Assembly: GCF_012396235.1 (NCBI RefSeq) | Contig: NZ_JAAXPA010000013.1 | Span: 62,001-126,000 of the forward strand | Direction of reading: 5' to 3' | Origin: Rhodococcus opacus | Lineage (GTDB): Bacteria > Actinomycetota > Actinomycetes > Mycobacteriales > Mycobacteriaceae | Length of the DNA stretch: 64,000 bases | Shown: positions 57,768 through 64,000 of the stretch, piece by piece | Layout: the number at the start of each line of letters is the position of its first letter | Position numbering within the stretch: the stretch's first letter is position 1 | Notes under the pieces: generated by a model | Database searches by the model: none | The model's input: the letters and a program-made list of their open reading frames with translations, nothing else | What the model was told of the DNA's origin: nothing | Translations under genes and position numbers: made by a program

Positions 57768-59108
57768 ATGGACACCGCACTCGTCTGGTTCCGGCGCGAC
57801 CTCCGGCTCGGTGATCTGCCGACGCTCCACACGGTGGCGGAGTCGGGGGCGCGTGCACTCGGGCTGTTCGTCCTCGACGATCGGCTGCTGAAAACATCGG
57901 GCGGTGCTCGCCGGGACTTCCTGTTCCGCAGTCTCGCCGCACTGGACGACCAACTCGACGGCCGGTTGCTGGTGGTGAAGGGCGATCCCGTCGACGTGGT
58001 TCTGACGGTCGCGAAGAACGTGTCGGCCGAAGAAGTCCACGTGAGCGCCGATTACGGGCCGTACGGTCGCGAGCGTGATGCCGCCGTCGCCGAGCACGTC
58101 GATCTGGTGGCCACCGGTTCGCCGTACGCTGTGGCGCCCGGCCGGGTGACGAAGACGGGCGGGGAGCCGTACCGGGTGTTCACCCCGTATTTCCGGCAGT
58201 GGCTCGAACACGGGTGGCGCGCGCCGATCGATACCGGGCGTGCGACGGTGGAGTGGCTGGACCCGGACGACGTCAAGGCGCGGCGGGTGCAGATCCCCGA
58301 ACCGGAATCCGACGGGTGCCCCGCCGGCGAGGCGGCGGCGCTGCAGCGGTGGGCGGAGTTCTGCGAGGACGACCTCGCCGGGTACGAGGACGCGCGGGAT
58401 CGTCCCGGTCTCGACGCGACCAGCCGGATGTCGGTGTACCTGAAATACGGCAACATTCATCCGCGGACGATGCTCCGCGATCTCGCGCGCCGCCGCAGCA
58501 AGAGCGCCGAACAGTACCGGCGGCAGCTCGCGTGGCGGGACTTCTACGCCGACATCCTCTTCCAGCGTCCCGACAGCGCGCGGGAAAACTACGACCGTCG
58601 CTTCGACCGCATCCGCTACGACAGCGGGCCTGACGCCGAGGAGGCGTACTCGGCGTGGTGCGAGGGCCGGACGGGGTTCCCGATCGTCGACGCCGGGATG
58701 CGTCAGCTGAAAGCCGAAGCCTGGATGCACAATCGGGTGCGGATGATCGTCGCGTCGTTCTTCGTCAAGGATCTGCACCTGCCGTGGTGGTGGGGTGCCC
58801 GCTACTTCATGAACCAGCTCGTCGACGGGGATCTGGCGAACAATCAGCACGGCTGGCAGTGGACCGCGGGATCGGGGACGGACGCGTCGCCGTACTTCCG
58901 GGTGTTCAACCCGACGACGCAGGGGGAGAAGTTCGACCCCGACGGCGAGTACGTGCGGCGGTGGGTGCCTGAACTGCGTGGCATCTCCGGCAAGGCTGTT
59001 CATGCTCTGAAAGACGGTCGCCCGGAGGACTATCCGCCGCCGATCGTCGACCATGCCCACGAGCGGCAGGAGGCACTCGCCCGCTACGGCGAGATCAAGG
59101 CCCCGTGA
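57768..59108 (+). CDS. Deoxyribodipyrimidine photolyase
   Basis: This 446-residue class I photolyase/cryptochrome-family DNA repair flavoprotein uses blue light to split cyclobutane pyrimidine dimers. The antenna domain begins DTALVWFRRDLRLGDLPTL; the FAD domain has RMSVYLKYGNIHPRT, WRDFYADIL, FPIVDAGMRQLKAEAWMHNRVRM and DGDLANNQHGWQWTAGSGTDASPYFRVFNP. The C-terminal part ends PPPIVDHAHERQEALARY. ATG 57768 is preferred; GTG 57759 is an alternative. Its stop TGA is inside palindrome D. A 6-4 photolyase or a cryptochrome cannot be excluded. Confidence 0.93.
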   Translation: MDTALVWFRRDLRLGDLPTLHTVAESGARALGLFVLDDRLLKTSGGARRDFLFRSLAALDDQLDGRLLVVKGDPVDVVLTVAKNVSAEEVHVSADYGPYGRERDAAVAEHVDLVATGSPYAVAPGRVTKTGGEPYRVFTPYFRQWLEHGWRAPIDTGRATVEWLDPDDVKARRVQIPEPESDGCPAGEAAALQRWAEFCEDDLAGYEDARDRPGLDATSRMSVYLKYGNIHPRTMLRDLARRRSKSAEQYRRQLAWRDFYADILFQRPDSARENYDRRFDRIRYDSGPDAEEAYSAWCEGRTGFPIVDAGMRQLKAEAWMHNRVRMIVASFFVKDLHLPWWWGARYFMNQLVDGDLANNQHGWQWTAGSGTDASPYFRVFNPTTQGEKFDPDGEYVRRWVPELRGISGKAVHALKDGRPEDYPPPIVDHAHERQEALARYGEIKAP

Positions 59109-59147
59109 GTACTTCTTAACCGCGGGCGGTTAAGAAGTACTCACGGG
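59102..59147. repeat. Dispersed palindrome, copy D
   Basis: Perfect 22-base arms (CCCGTGAGTACTTCTTAACC plus GC, and complement) with a two-base loop. Its core matches copies A-C. It carries the TGA of the photolyase gene and, on the other strand, the TAA of the MFS gene, whose last residues (PVSTS) are encoded by the arm. Convergent genes thus end inside it. Confidence 0.92.
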
Positions 59148-60353
59148 CGCTTTGCGCATGAGGAGCCCGAGGAACGCCGCCGCGGCGAGGACGATGACGA
59201 GTCCGCCGTAGACGCGGGTGGTGTCGACGAGCCCGACCTTTCCGACGAGGTATCCGGCGATCAGCGCGGGAACGCTGTTGGCGAGGTAGGCGATCACGTA
59301 GATGCTCGACAGCAGTCCCGCGCGCTCGTGCGGTTCGGCGAGCGGCATGACGGTGCGGATGGTGCCCTGGAAGCCGGCGCCGAACCCGATGCCCGCCACC
59401 GCGGTTCCTGCGAGAATCCACAGCGCCGACGACGTTTCGGCGCCGACCAGGGTGATGGCGACTCCGACGACGAGGGCGGACGCTCCGACGTACAGGATGC
59501 GTCGTGCTGCCACGTTGCGCAGCAGGAACACCGCGAATGCGCCGGTCCCGGTGAGCGTCGCGACCATGATGGCGCCGATCAGCGACGTGTGGACGTCGAG
59601 CGCGTTACGGGCGAGCGAAGGTCCGAGGGACAGGTAGAAGCCGCCCAGCGCCCACACTGCCACCAGGCAGGGTCCGGTGAGGACGAGCATTCCCAGTGCG
59701 GTGGACGGGACCGCCAGCGTCGGACGCATCGATGCCAGAGCCCCCTTCTGCCGGACCGCTGTCTCGGGTGCGGCCCAGATGCCGAGGATCTCGACGACGA
59801 ACAGCGCGCAGAACACCAGGAACACGGTGCTGGTGGGCCGGGGAAGGTGCTCGCTGATCAGGCTCGATCCGATGGCGCCGAGTGCGAGGCCGACGGTGGG
59901 CGCGATGCTGTTGACGGTGGCGCCGCGTCCGGGTGTGCGTTCGAGGTCGAGGAGGGTGGAACCGAGCGCGCTGATCGCGGCGCCGGTGGCGAAACCCTGC
60001 ACGACTCGGGCGATCAGCAGGAGGCCGATGCCCTCGGCTGTCGCGAACATGATCATCGAGGCGGCTTCGAACACGAGTGCCGTGATCAGCACGGGCCGGC
60101 GGCCGACGTAGTCCGAGAGCGAACCGACGGTGAGCAGCGCCAGCAGCAGGCTCACGGCGTAGATGCCGAAGATCAGCGTCGATTGCAGCGACGAGAAGCC
60201 CCAGTTCGACTGGTACACCTCGTACAGCGGTGTGGGTGCGGCAGACGCGCCGAGCAGGGTGGCGATCACGACCGCGACGAGCGTGAAGGCGGCTCCTCGG
60301 CGCAGTGCGGGTCGAGACGTCGGTGGTGCTTCGGGCGCGGCAAGCGTCGTCAT
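59130..60353 (-). CDS. MFS transporter (efflux-like)
   Basis: This 407-residue, 12-helix major facilitator has AVSLLLALLTVGSLSDYVGRRPVLI (loop 2-3 signature) and LIARVVQGFATGAAISALGSTLLDLE, the pattern of drug-efflux families. It begins ATG 60353 with GGGGAG seven bases upstream, and its C-terminus (APVSTS) is encoded in palindrome D. It is divergent from the TetR gene, and the 98 bp between them carry two operator-like palindromes, so it is probably the regulator's target. Confidence 0.9.
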   Translation of the reverse strand: MTTLAAPEAPPTSRPALRRGAAFTLVAVVIATLLGASAAPTPLYEVYQSNWGFSSLQSTLIFGIYAVSLLLALLTVGSLSDYVGRRPVLITALVFEAASMIMFATAEGIGLLLIARVVQGFATGAAISALGSTLLDLERTPGRGATVNSIAPTVGLALGAIGSSLISEHLPRPTSTVFLVFCALFVVEILGIWAAPETAVRQKGALASMRPTLAVPSTALGMLVLTGPCLVAVWALGGFYLSLGPSLARNALDVHTSLIGAIMVATLTGTGAFAVFLLRNVAARRILYVGASALVVGVAITLVGAETSSALWILAGTAVAGIGFGAGFQGTIRTVMPLAEPHERAGLLSSIYVIAYLANSVPALIAGYLVGKVGLVDTTRVYGGLVIVLAAAAFLGLLMRKAPVSTS

Positions 60354-60374
60354 GGCGTACTCCCCGGAGAACAT

Positions 60375-60395
60375 TAATGCAAAGGGTTTGCGTTA
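60375..60395. promoter_or_regulatory. TetR operator 1
   Basis: Arms TAATGCAAA and TTTGCGTTA (one mismatch) around GGG, part of a 25-base near-palindrome. It lies 20 bases from the MFS start. A second copy is at 60421, 46 bp centre to centre. Confidence 0.7.
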
Positions 60396-60420
60396 ATGGA
60401 CGCTACGCCGCCACCGTTCT

Positions 60421-60441
60421 TAATGCAACGTCTTTGCGTTA
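60421..60441. promoter_or_regulatory. TetR operator 2
   Basis: TAATGCAAC and TTTGCGTTA around GTC. It ends 10 bases before the TetR start, so it can block that gene as well (autoregulation). Confidence 0.68.
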
Positions 60442-60451
60442 GCATGGGGGC

Positions 60452-61027
60452 ATGAGTCCGGCTCCAGGCCCGCGCCCCGGTGGTCGCAGCGCCCGCATCC
60501 AGCAGGCGGTGCATGCGTCCACGCGCAAACTTCTCGACGAGCGCGACCGAGCGGACATCACCGTCCCCATGATCGCCGCCGACGCCGGGGTCACCCCGTC
60601 GACCATCTACCGGCGCTGGGGGGACATCACCGAATTGTTCGCGGACGTCGCGCTCGAGCGTCTGCATCCCGACGCGCCCCCGCGTGAAACCGGCAGTGTG
60701 CGAGGCGACCTCGTTGCCTGGGCGCAGGACTACCTCGAGGAGATGTCCTCACCGGTGGGGCGGGCGGCACTGCGCGACGTCGTGATGAGTGCCGACACCG
60801 TCAGGTCGGAGGACGGCACCAATCAGTTCAGGTGCGCGACGTTCTGCCGCACCCAGATCGAAACGATCCTCGGACGGGGCGAACCCGTGCAGGGCGTGGT
60901 CGAGCACGTGATCGACCATGTCGTGGCGCCGATCATCTACCGCATCCTGTTCGACCTCGACCCTCTCGAAGCGGACCGCGTCGGGGAACTGGTGGATCAC
61001 GCACTCGACGCGGCCGTCCGGGTCTGA
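60452..61027 (+). CDS. TetR/AcrR family transcriptional regulator
   Basis: This 191-residue repressor has an N-terminal helix-turn-helix (RIQQAVHASTRKLLDERDRADITVPMIAADAGVTPSTIYRRWGDITELFADVALE, about 13-65); recognition helix PSTIYRRW. A C-terminal ligand domain (TetR_C-like) follows. The two palindromes directly upstream and the divergent MFS gene form a classic repressor-pump unit. It ends 4 bp from the convergent CoA-ligase gene, with no terminator between them. The effector is unknown. Confidence 0.92.
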   Translation: MSPAPGPRPGGRSARIQQAVHASTRKLLDERDRADITVPMIAADAGVTPSTIYRRWGDITELFADVALERLHPDAPPRETGSVRGDLVAWAQDYLEEMSSPVGRAALRDVVMSADTVRSEDGTNQFRCATFCRTQIETILGRGEPVQGVVEHVIDHVVAPIIYRILFDLDPLEADRVGELVDHALDAAVRV

Positions 61028-61031
61028 GAGG

Positions 61032-62966
61032 TCAGCCGCCCAGCTGCTTCTTCAGCGCGTCGAGGACGGCGACGTCCTCGATGGTGGAGGGCACCGTGTA
61101 CTCCTCGTGGTCGGCGATCTGCCGCATCGTCTTACGCAGGATCTTGCCCGAGCGGGTCTTGGGCAGCGCCTGCACGACCGTCACGTCGCGGAACGTGGCG
61201 ACGGCGCCGATCTGCTCGCGCACCATCGCGACCAGTTCGTTGCGGAGGGTCTCCGGGTCGATCTCGACCCCGGCCTTGAGCACGACGTAGCCGCTGGGCT
61301 TCTGGCCCTTGAGTTCGTCGCGGATGCCGACCACCGCGCACTCGGCCACCGCGGGGTGTCCCGCGACCACCGCCTCCATGCTGCCCGTCGAAAGCCGATG
61401 TCCGGCAACGTTGATGACGTCGTCGCTGCGGCCGAGGACGTACACGTACCCGTCCTCGTCGATGTAACCGGAGTCGCCGGTCAGGTAGTAGCCCTCGAAC
61501 GTGGCGAGGTACGACCGCACGTACCGCTCCGGGTCGCGCCACAACCCGGCCAGGGTGCCCGGAGGCAGCGGCAGCCCGATCACGATGTTGCCCTCGGCCC
61601 CGGCGGGAACCGTGTTCCCTTCGGCGTCGACCACCTCGACCCGGTACCCGGGCACCGGAACAGTGGGGGAGCCCGCCTTCAGCGGCATCGGTTCGAGCCC
61701 GCGCAGGTTGGCGCAGATCGCCCAGCCGGTCTCGGTCTGCCACCAGTGGTCGACGACGGGACGGCCGAGGACGCGGGTCGCCCACGCGTACGTGTCGGGG
61801 TCGAGGCGCTCGCCCGCCGCGAACAGCGTCTTCAGGGAGGAGATGTCGTACTTCTCGATCTCCCTCGCGTCGGGATCGGCCTTGCGGACGGCGCGGATCG
61901 CGGTCGGGGCGGTGAACAGTGCCGACACACCGTGATCGGAGATCACCCGCCAGAATGCGCCCGCATCCGGGGTCCCGACGGGCTTGCCCTCGTAGAGCAC
62001 GGACGTGGCACCGGCCAGGAGCGGCCCGTAGACGATGTACGAGTGCCCGACCACCCAGCCCACGTCGGACGCAGTCCACCACACGTCGCCCGGGCCGATG
62101 TCGTAGATGTTGCGCATCGACCACGTGAGCGCGACGGCGTGCCCACCGTTGTCGCGGATCACGCCCTTCGGCTTCCCGGTGGTGCCGGACGTGTAGAGGA
62201 TGTACAGCGGGTCCGTCGCGACCACCGGAACCGGCTCCGCGGGTGCCGCATCCGCCATCAGCGCATCCCAGTCGAACCACGCCGCCCCGGCGCCCTGGTA
62301 GTCGGCGGCCGAACCGGGGATCTGCTCCCGGTCCTTGACGATCACCGTGTGCGGCGGGGTTCCGGACAGCTCCAGCGCCTTCGCCACCATCGGCAGGTAG
62401 TCGACGGTGCGTCCCGGCTCGAGGCCACCCGACGCCGTCACCAGCACCACCGGTCCGGCGTCGTCGATGCGGGTCGCGAGTTCCTTCGCGGCGAAGCCGC
62501 CGAACACCACCGAGTGCACGGCACCGATGCGGGCGCAGGCCAGCATCGCGATCGCCGCTTCGGGGATCATCGGCATGTAGACGATCACCCGGTCACCGGC
62601 CACCACACCCTGGTCCTTCAGGACGCCGGCGAACCGGGACACCTCGTCGAGAAGTTCTGCGTAGGTGTAGGTGCGGGATGCAGCGGGGGCCATCGCCGAG
62701 TCGTAGATCAACGCCGCCCGATCCCCGTTGCCGTCCCGCACGTGCCGGTCGAGAGCGTTGAAGCAGGTGTTCAGCGACGCATCCGGGAACCACCGGTACA
62801 TCGGGGCGGCGGAATCGTCGAGCGCCTGCGTCGGCGGCGTCACCCACTCCACGGCCTCGGCGGCGGCGAGCCAGAAGTCCTCGGGACTGTCGGTGCTCCG
62901 TAAGTACACCTCGGCGTAGCTCTGGCCATGGTTGTCGCTCGGAGGCGGAGTCCCCGGGGAGCTCAT
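61032..62966 (-). CDS. prpE: Propionyl-CoA synthetase / acetyl-CoA synthetase-like (PrpE type)
   Basis: This 644-residue adenylate-forming enzyme activates propionate (or another short fatty acid) with ATP and CoA. It has WWTASDVGWVVGHSYIVYGPLLAG, the P-loop-like YTSGTTGKPKGVIRD, VVDHWWQTETGWAICANLRG, YYLTGDSGYIDEDGYVYVLGRSDDVINVAGHRLSTGSME and the catalytic Lys in PKTRSGKILRKTM. The sequence is closer in kind to PrpE than to Acs, judged by the WWTASDVGWVVGHSY and FPDASLNTCFNALDRHV parts. ATG 62966. It converges with the TetR gene. Confidence 0.9.
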   Translation of the reverse strand: MSSPGTPPPSDNHGQSYAEVYLRSTDSPEDFWLAAAEAVEWVTPPTQALDDSAAPMYRWFPDASLNTCFNALDRHVRDGNGDRAALIYDSAMAPAASRTYTYAELLDEVSRFAGVLKDQGVVAGDRVIVYMPMIPEAAIAMLACARIGAVHSVVFGGFAAKELATRIDDAGPVVLVTASGGLEPGRTVDYLPMVAKALELSGTPPHTVIVKDREQIPGSAADYQGAGAAWFDWDALMADAAPAEPVPVVATDPLYILYTSGTTGKPKGVIRDNGGHAVALTWSMRNIYDIGPGDVWWTASDVGWVVGHSYIVYGPLLAGATSVLYEGKPVGTPDAGAFWRVISDHGVSALFTAPTAIRAVRKADPDAREIEKYDISSLKTLFAAGERLDPDTYAWATRVLGRPVVDHWWQTETGWAICANLRGLEPMPLKAGSPTVPVPGYRVEVVDAEGNTVPAGAEGNIVIGLPLPPGTLAGLWRDPERYVRSYLATFEGYYLTGDSGYIDEDGYVYVLGRSDDVINVAGHRLSTGSMEAVVAGHPAVAECAVVGIRDELKGQKPSGYVVLKAGVEIDPETLRNELVAMVREQIGAVATFRDVTVVQALPKTRSGKILRKTMRQIADHEEYTVPSTIEDVAVLDALKKQLGG

Positions 62967-63034
62967 CGATGCACGTCCTCTCGTCGTCGTGTGACCCGCA
63001 ACACCCTATGCGACGTCGGCGCGTGATGATGCGG

Positions 63035-64000
63035 TCAGAGGCCGAGGGAACCGGCGATCATCGGCCAGGAGTTGTGCAGGTCGTCCTGCCAGTAACCCCA
63101 CGAGTGGGTGCCGGCGGGCCGGAAGTCGTACGTGGCCGGGATCCCCAGGGCGTTCAGCCGGTCGGCCAGCCGATGGGTGCACTCGTTGGTTCCCGCCTCG
63201 ATGATGCCGCCGACGATCACCTGGTTGGCCAGCGTGCCCACATCTCCGTTGATATCCGGGCCGTTGAGGTTCTCGTGGACGCCGGGCAGCCCGGTGGCAT
63301 TGCTGATGTACAAGTCGATGCCACGGAGCTTCTCGGCGTTGACGACGGGGTCGTTGGCCACCCACGCGGGGTCGTCGGGCGGTCCCCACATGTTCTCGAC
63401 GTCGCCGCCTCGGAAGCTGACGACGAAGGTGACGTAGTCCCGGCCCGGTTTGGTGCTCGTCTCGGCGCATCCGCTGAACGCGCCGACGGCGCGATACAGC
63501 GACGGGGCCGCCTCGGCCAGGCTGAGGACGGATGTGCCCGACATCGACAGACCCGCGATGGCATTCGCACCGTCTGTTCCGAGTGTGGCGTCGACGATCG
63601 GGGGAAGTTCCTCGGTGAGGAAGGTGGTCCACTTGTTCACGCCGAGGACGGGATCGGGCTTTTCCCAGTCGGTGTAGTAGCTGTACGCCCCGCCGACGGG
63701 AGTGACGACGTTGACGTTCTTGTCGGCGAAGAAGTCGACGACGTCGGTCCTCGCCTGCCAGGTTGCCGAATCCTCGCCGCCACCGGCGCCGTTGAGCAGG
63801 TACAGGGTCGGCCGCGGCACGCTCGTGTCGGCGGGGCGGATCACTTCGAGGAGAATCACCTTCTCCATCGCCGCCGAGTAGACGTACATGTTCAGTTGAC
63901 GGTCGCCGATCTCCTCGATGCGGTCGAGGACGGATCCGTCTGCCGAAGCCGGCTTGTCGGCGGGAAGTGCTCGCCACTCGTCCGCCGACGCCGCTGTCAC
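63035..64000 (-). CDS. Mycolyltransferase / antigen 85-type esterase (5' truncated by window)
   Basis: The frame is open to the window edge, so the N-terminal signal is probably outside. The visible 321 residues have the alpha/beta-hydrolase parts of the trehalose mycolyltransferase family: TLYLLNGAGGGED, VGGAYSYYTDWEKPDP, WTTFLTEELPPIVDA, nucleophile Ser in IAGLSMSGTSVLS, and His in THSWGYWQDDL. It is the second such enzyme in the window and is not closely alike to the one at 12873 beyond the family motifs. The extra KVILLEVIRPADTSVPRP may mark a distinct subgroup. Confidence 0.85.
   Translation of the reverse strand: MTAASADEWRALPADKPASADGSVLDRIEEIGDRQLNMYVYSAAMEKVILLEVIRPADTSVPRPTLYLLNGAGGGEDSATWQARTDVVDFFADKNVNVVTPVGGAYSYYTDWEKPDPVLGVNKWTTFLTEELPPIVDATLGTDGANAIAGLSMSGTSVLSLAEAAPSLYRAVGAFSGCAETSTKPGRDYVTFVVSFRGGDVENMWGPPDDPAWVANDPVVNAEKLRGIDLYISNATGLPGVHENLNGPDINGDVGTLANQVIVGGIIEAGTNECTHRLADRLNALGIPATYDFRPAGTHSWGYWQDDLHNSWPMIAGSLGL

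Overview
The window is high-GC actinobacterial DNA of a mycolic-acid-producing genus, most likely Rhodococcus or a close Nocardiaceae relative. The evidence is two antigen-85-type mycolyltransferase genes, a short secreted resuscitation-promoting factor, SepH, PrrA/PrrB, a bacterial XPB helicase and a two-domain CspB. From memory, the backbone also follows the gene order of Mycobacterium tuberculosis Rv0861c-Rv0903c: XPB, helicase-associated protein, rpfA, yccF, cspB, DUF2771, MFS, DUF3027, DUF2530, MarR, TrmH-type methylase, DUF2537, sepH, serC, citA, gltA2, prrB, prrA. Accessory cassettes are inserted between these landmarks.

Layout. 1-6.2 kb: a sulfonate/taurine-type ABC transporter with a DszA/NtaA-type flavin monooxygenase and an MFS protein (probably organosulfur uptake and desulfonation), then an F420-type oxidoreductase. 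6.2-10.1 kb: GNAT, DUF3239, XPB helicase and an LppU-like membrane protein. 10.1-14 kb: an island between XPB and its usual partner, holding a ROK regulator, a cysteine-rich leader ORF in front of a truncated sulfonate-binding lipoprotein gene, a fused and frameshifted ABC-exporter remnant, and a mycolyltransferase. Copies of a 40-bp palindrome lie at three boundaries of this island. 14-30 kb: conserved backbone, including an rpf gene with an apparent c-di-AMP riboswitch and an upstream perfect CRP/GlxR-type site, a DUF3027 / sacsin-like ATPase pair, PAP2 phosphatase, a 4 x 23-bp tandem repeat, a purine permease, MarR and an MFS gene.

30-36.8 kb: a form II CO-dehydrogenase-like molybdenum hydroxylase operon (MoxR ATPase, VWA protein, then small, large and medium subunits) and an SDR gene. 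36.9-39.7 kb: TrmH-type RNA methyltransferase, DUF2537, DUF6928 and SepH. 39.8-46.9 kb: a GntR regulator divergent from a tightly overlapping operon for BMP-family (nucleoside-type) ABC uptake, an ornithine-cyclodeaminase-family enzyme and a cytosine/guanine-deaminase-fold enzyme. 46.9-54.6 kb: serC, two citrate synthases (citA, gltA2), pdxH, MFS, aldose epimerase and FKBP. 54.6-64 kb: prrBA, MscS channel, photolyase, an MFS/TetR divergent pair with two operator-like palindromes, propionyl/acetyl-CoA synthetase, and a second mycolyltransferase cut by the window end.

No rRNA, tRNA, CRISPR array or intact insertion sequence was recognised. The least conventional signals are the dispersed 40-bp palindrome family, the cysteine leader left in front of a broken gene, the cAMP plus c-di-AMP control layout of rpf, the 23-bp tandem repeat, and an ATPase gene without a canonical start codon.
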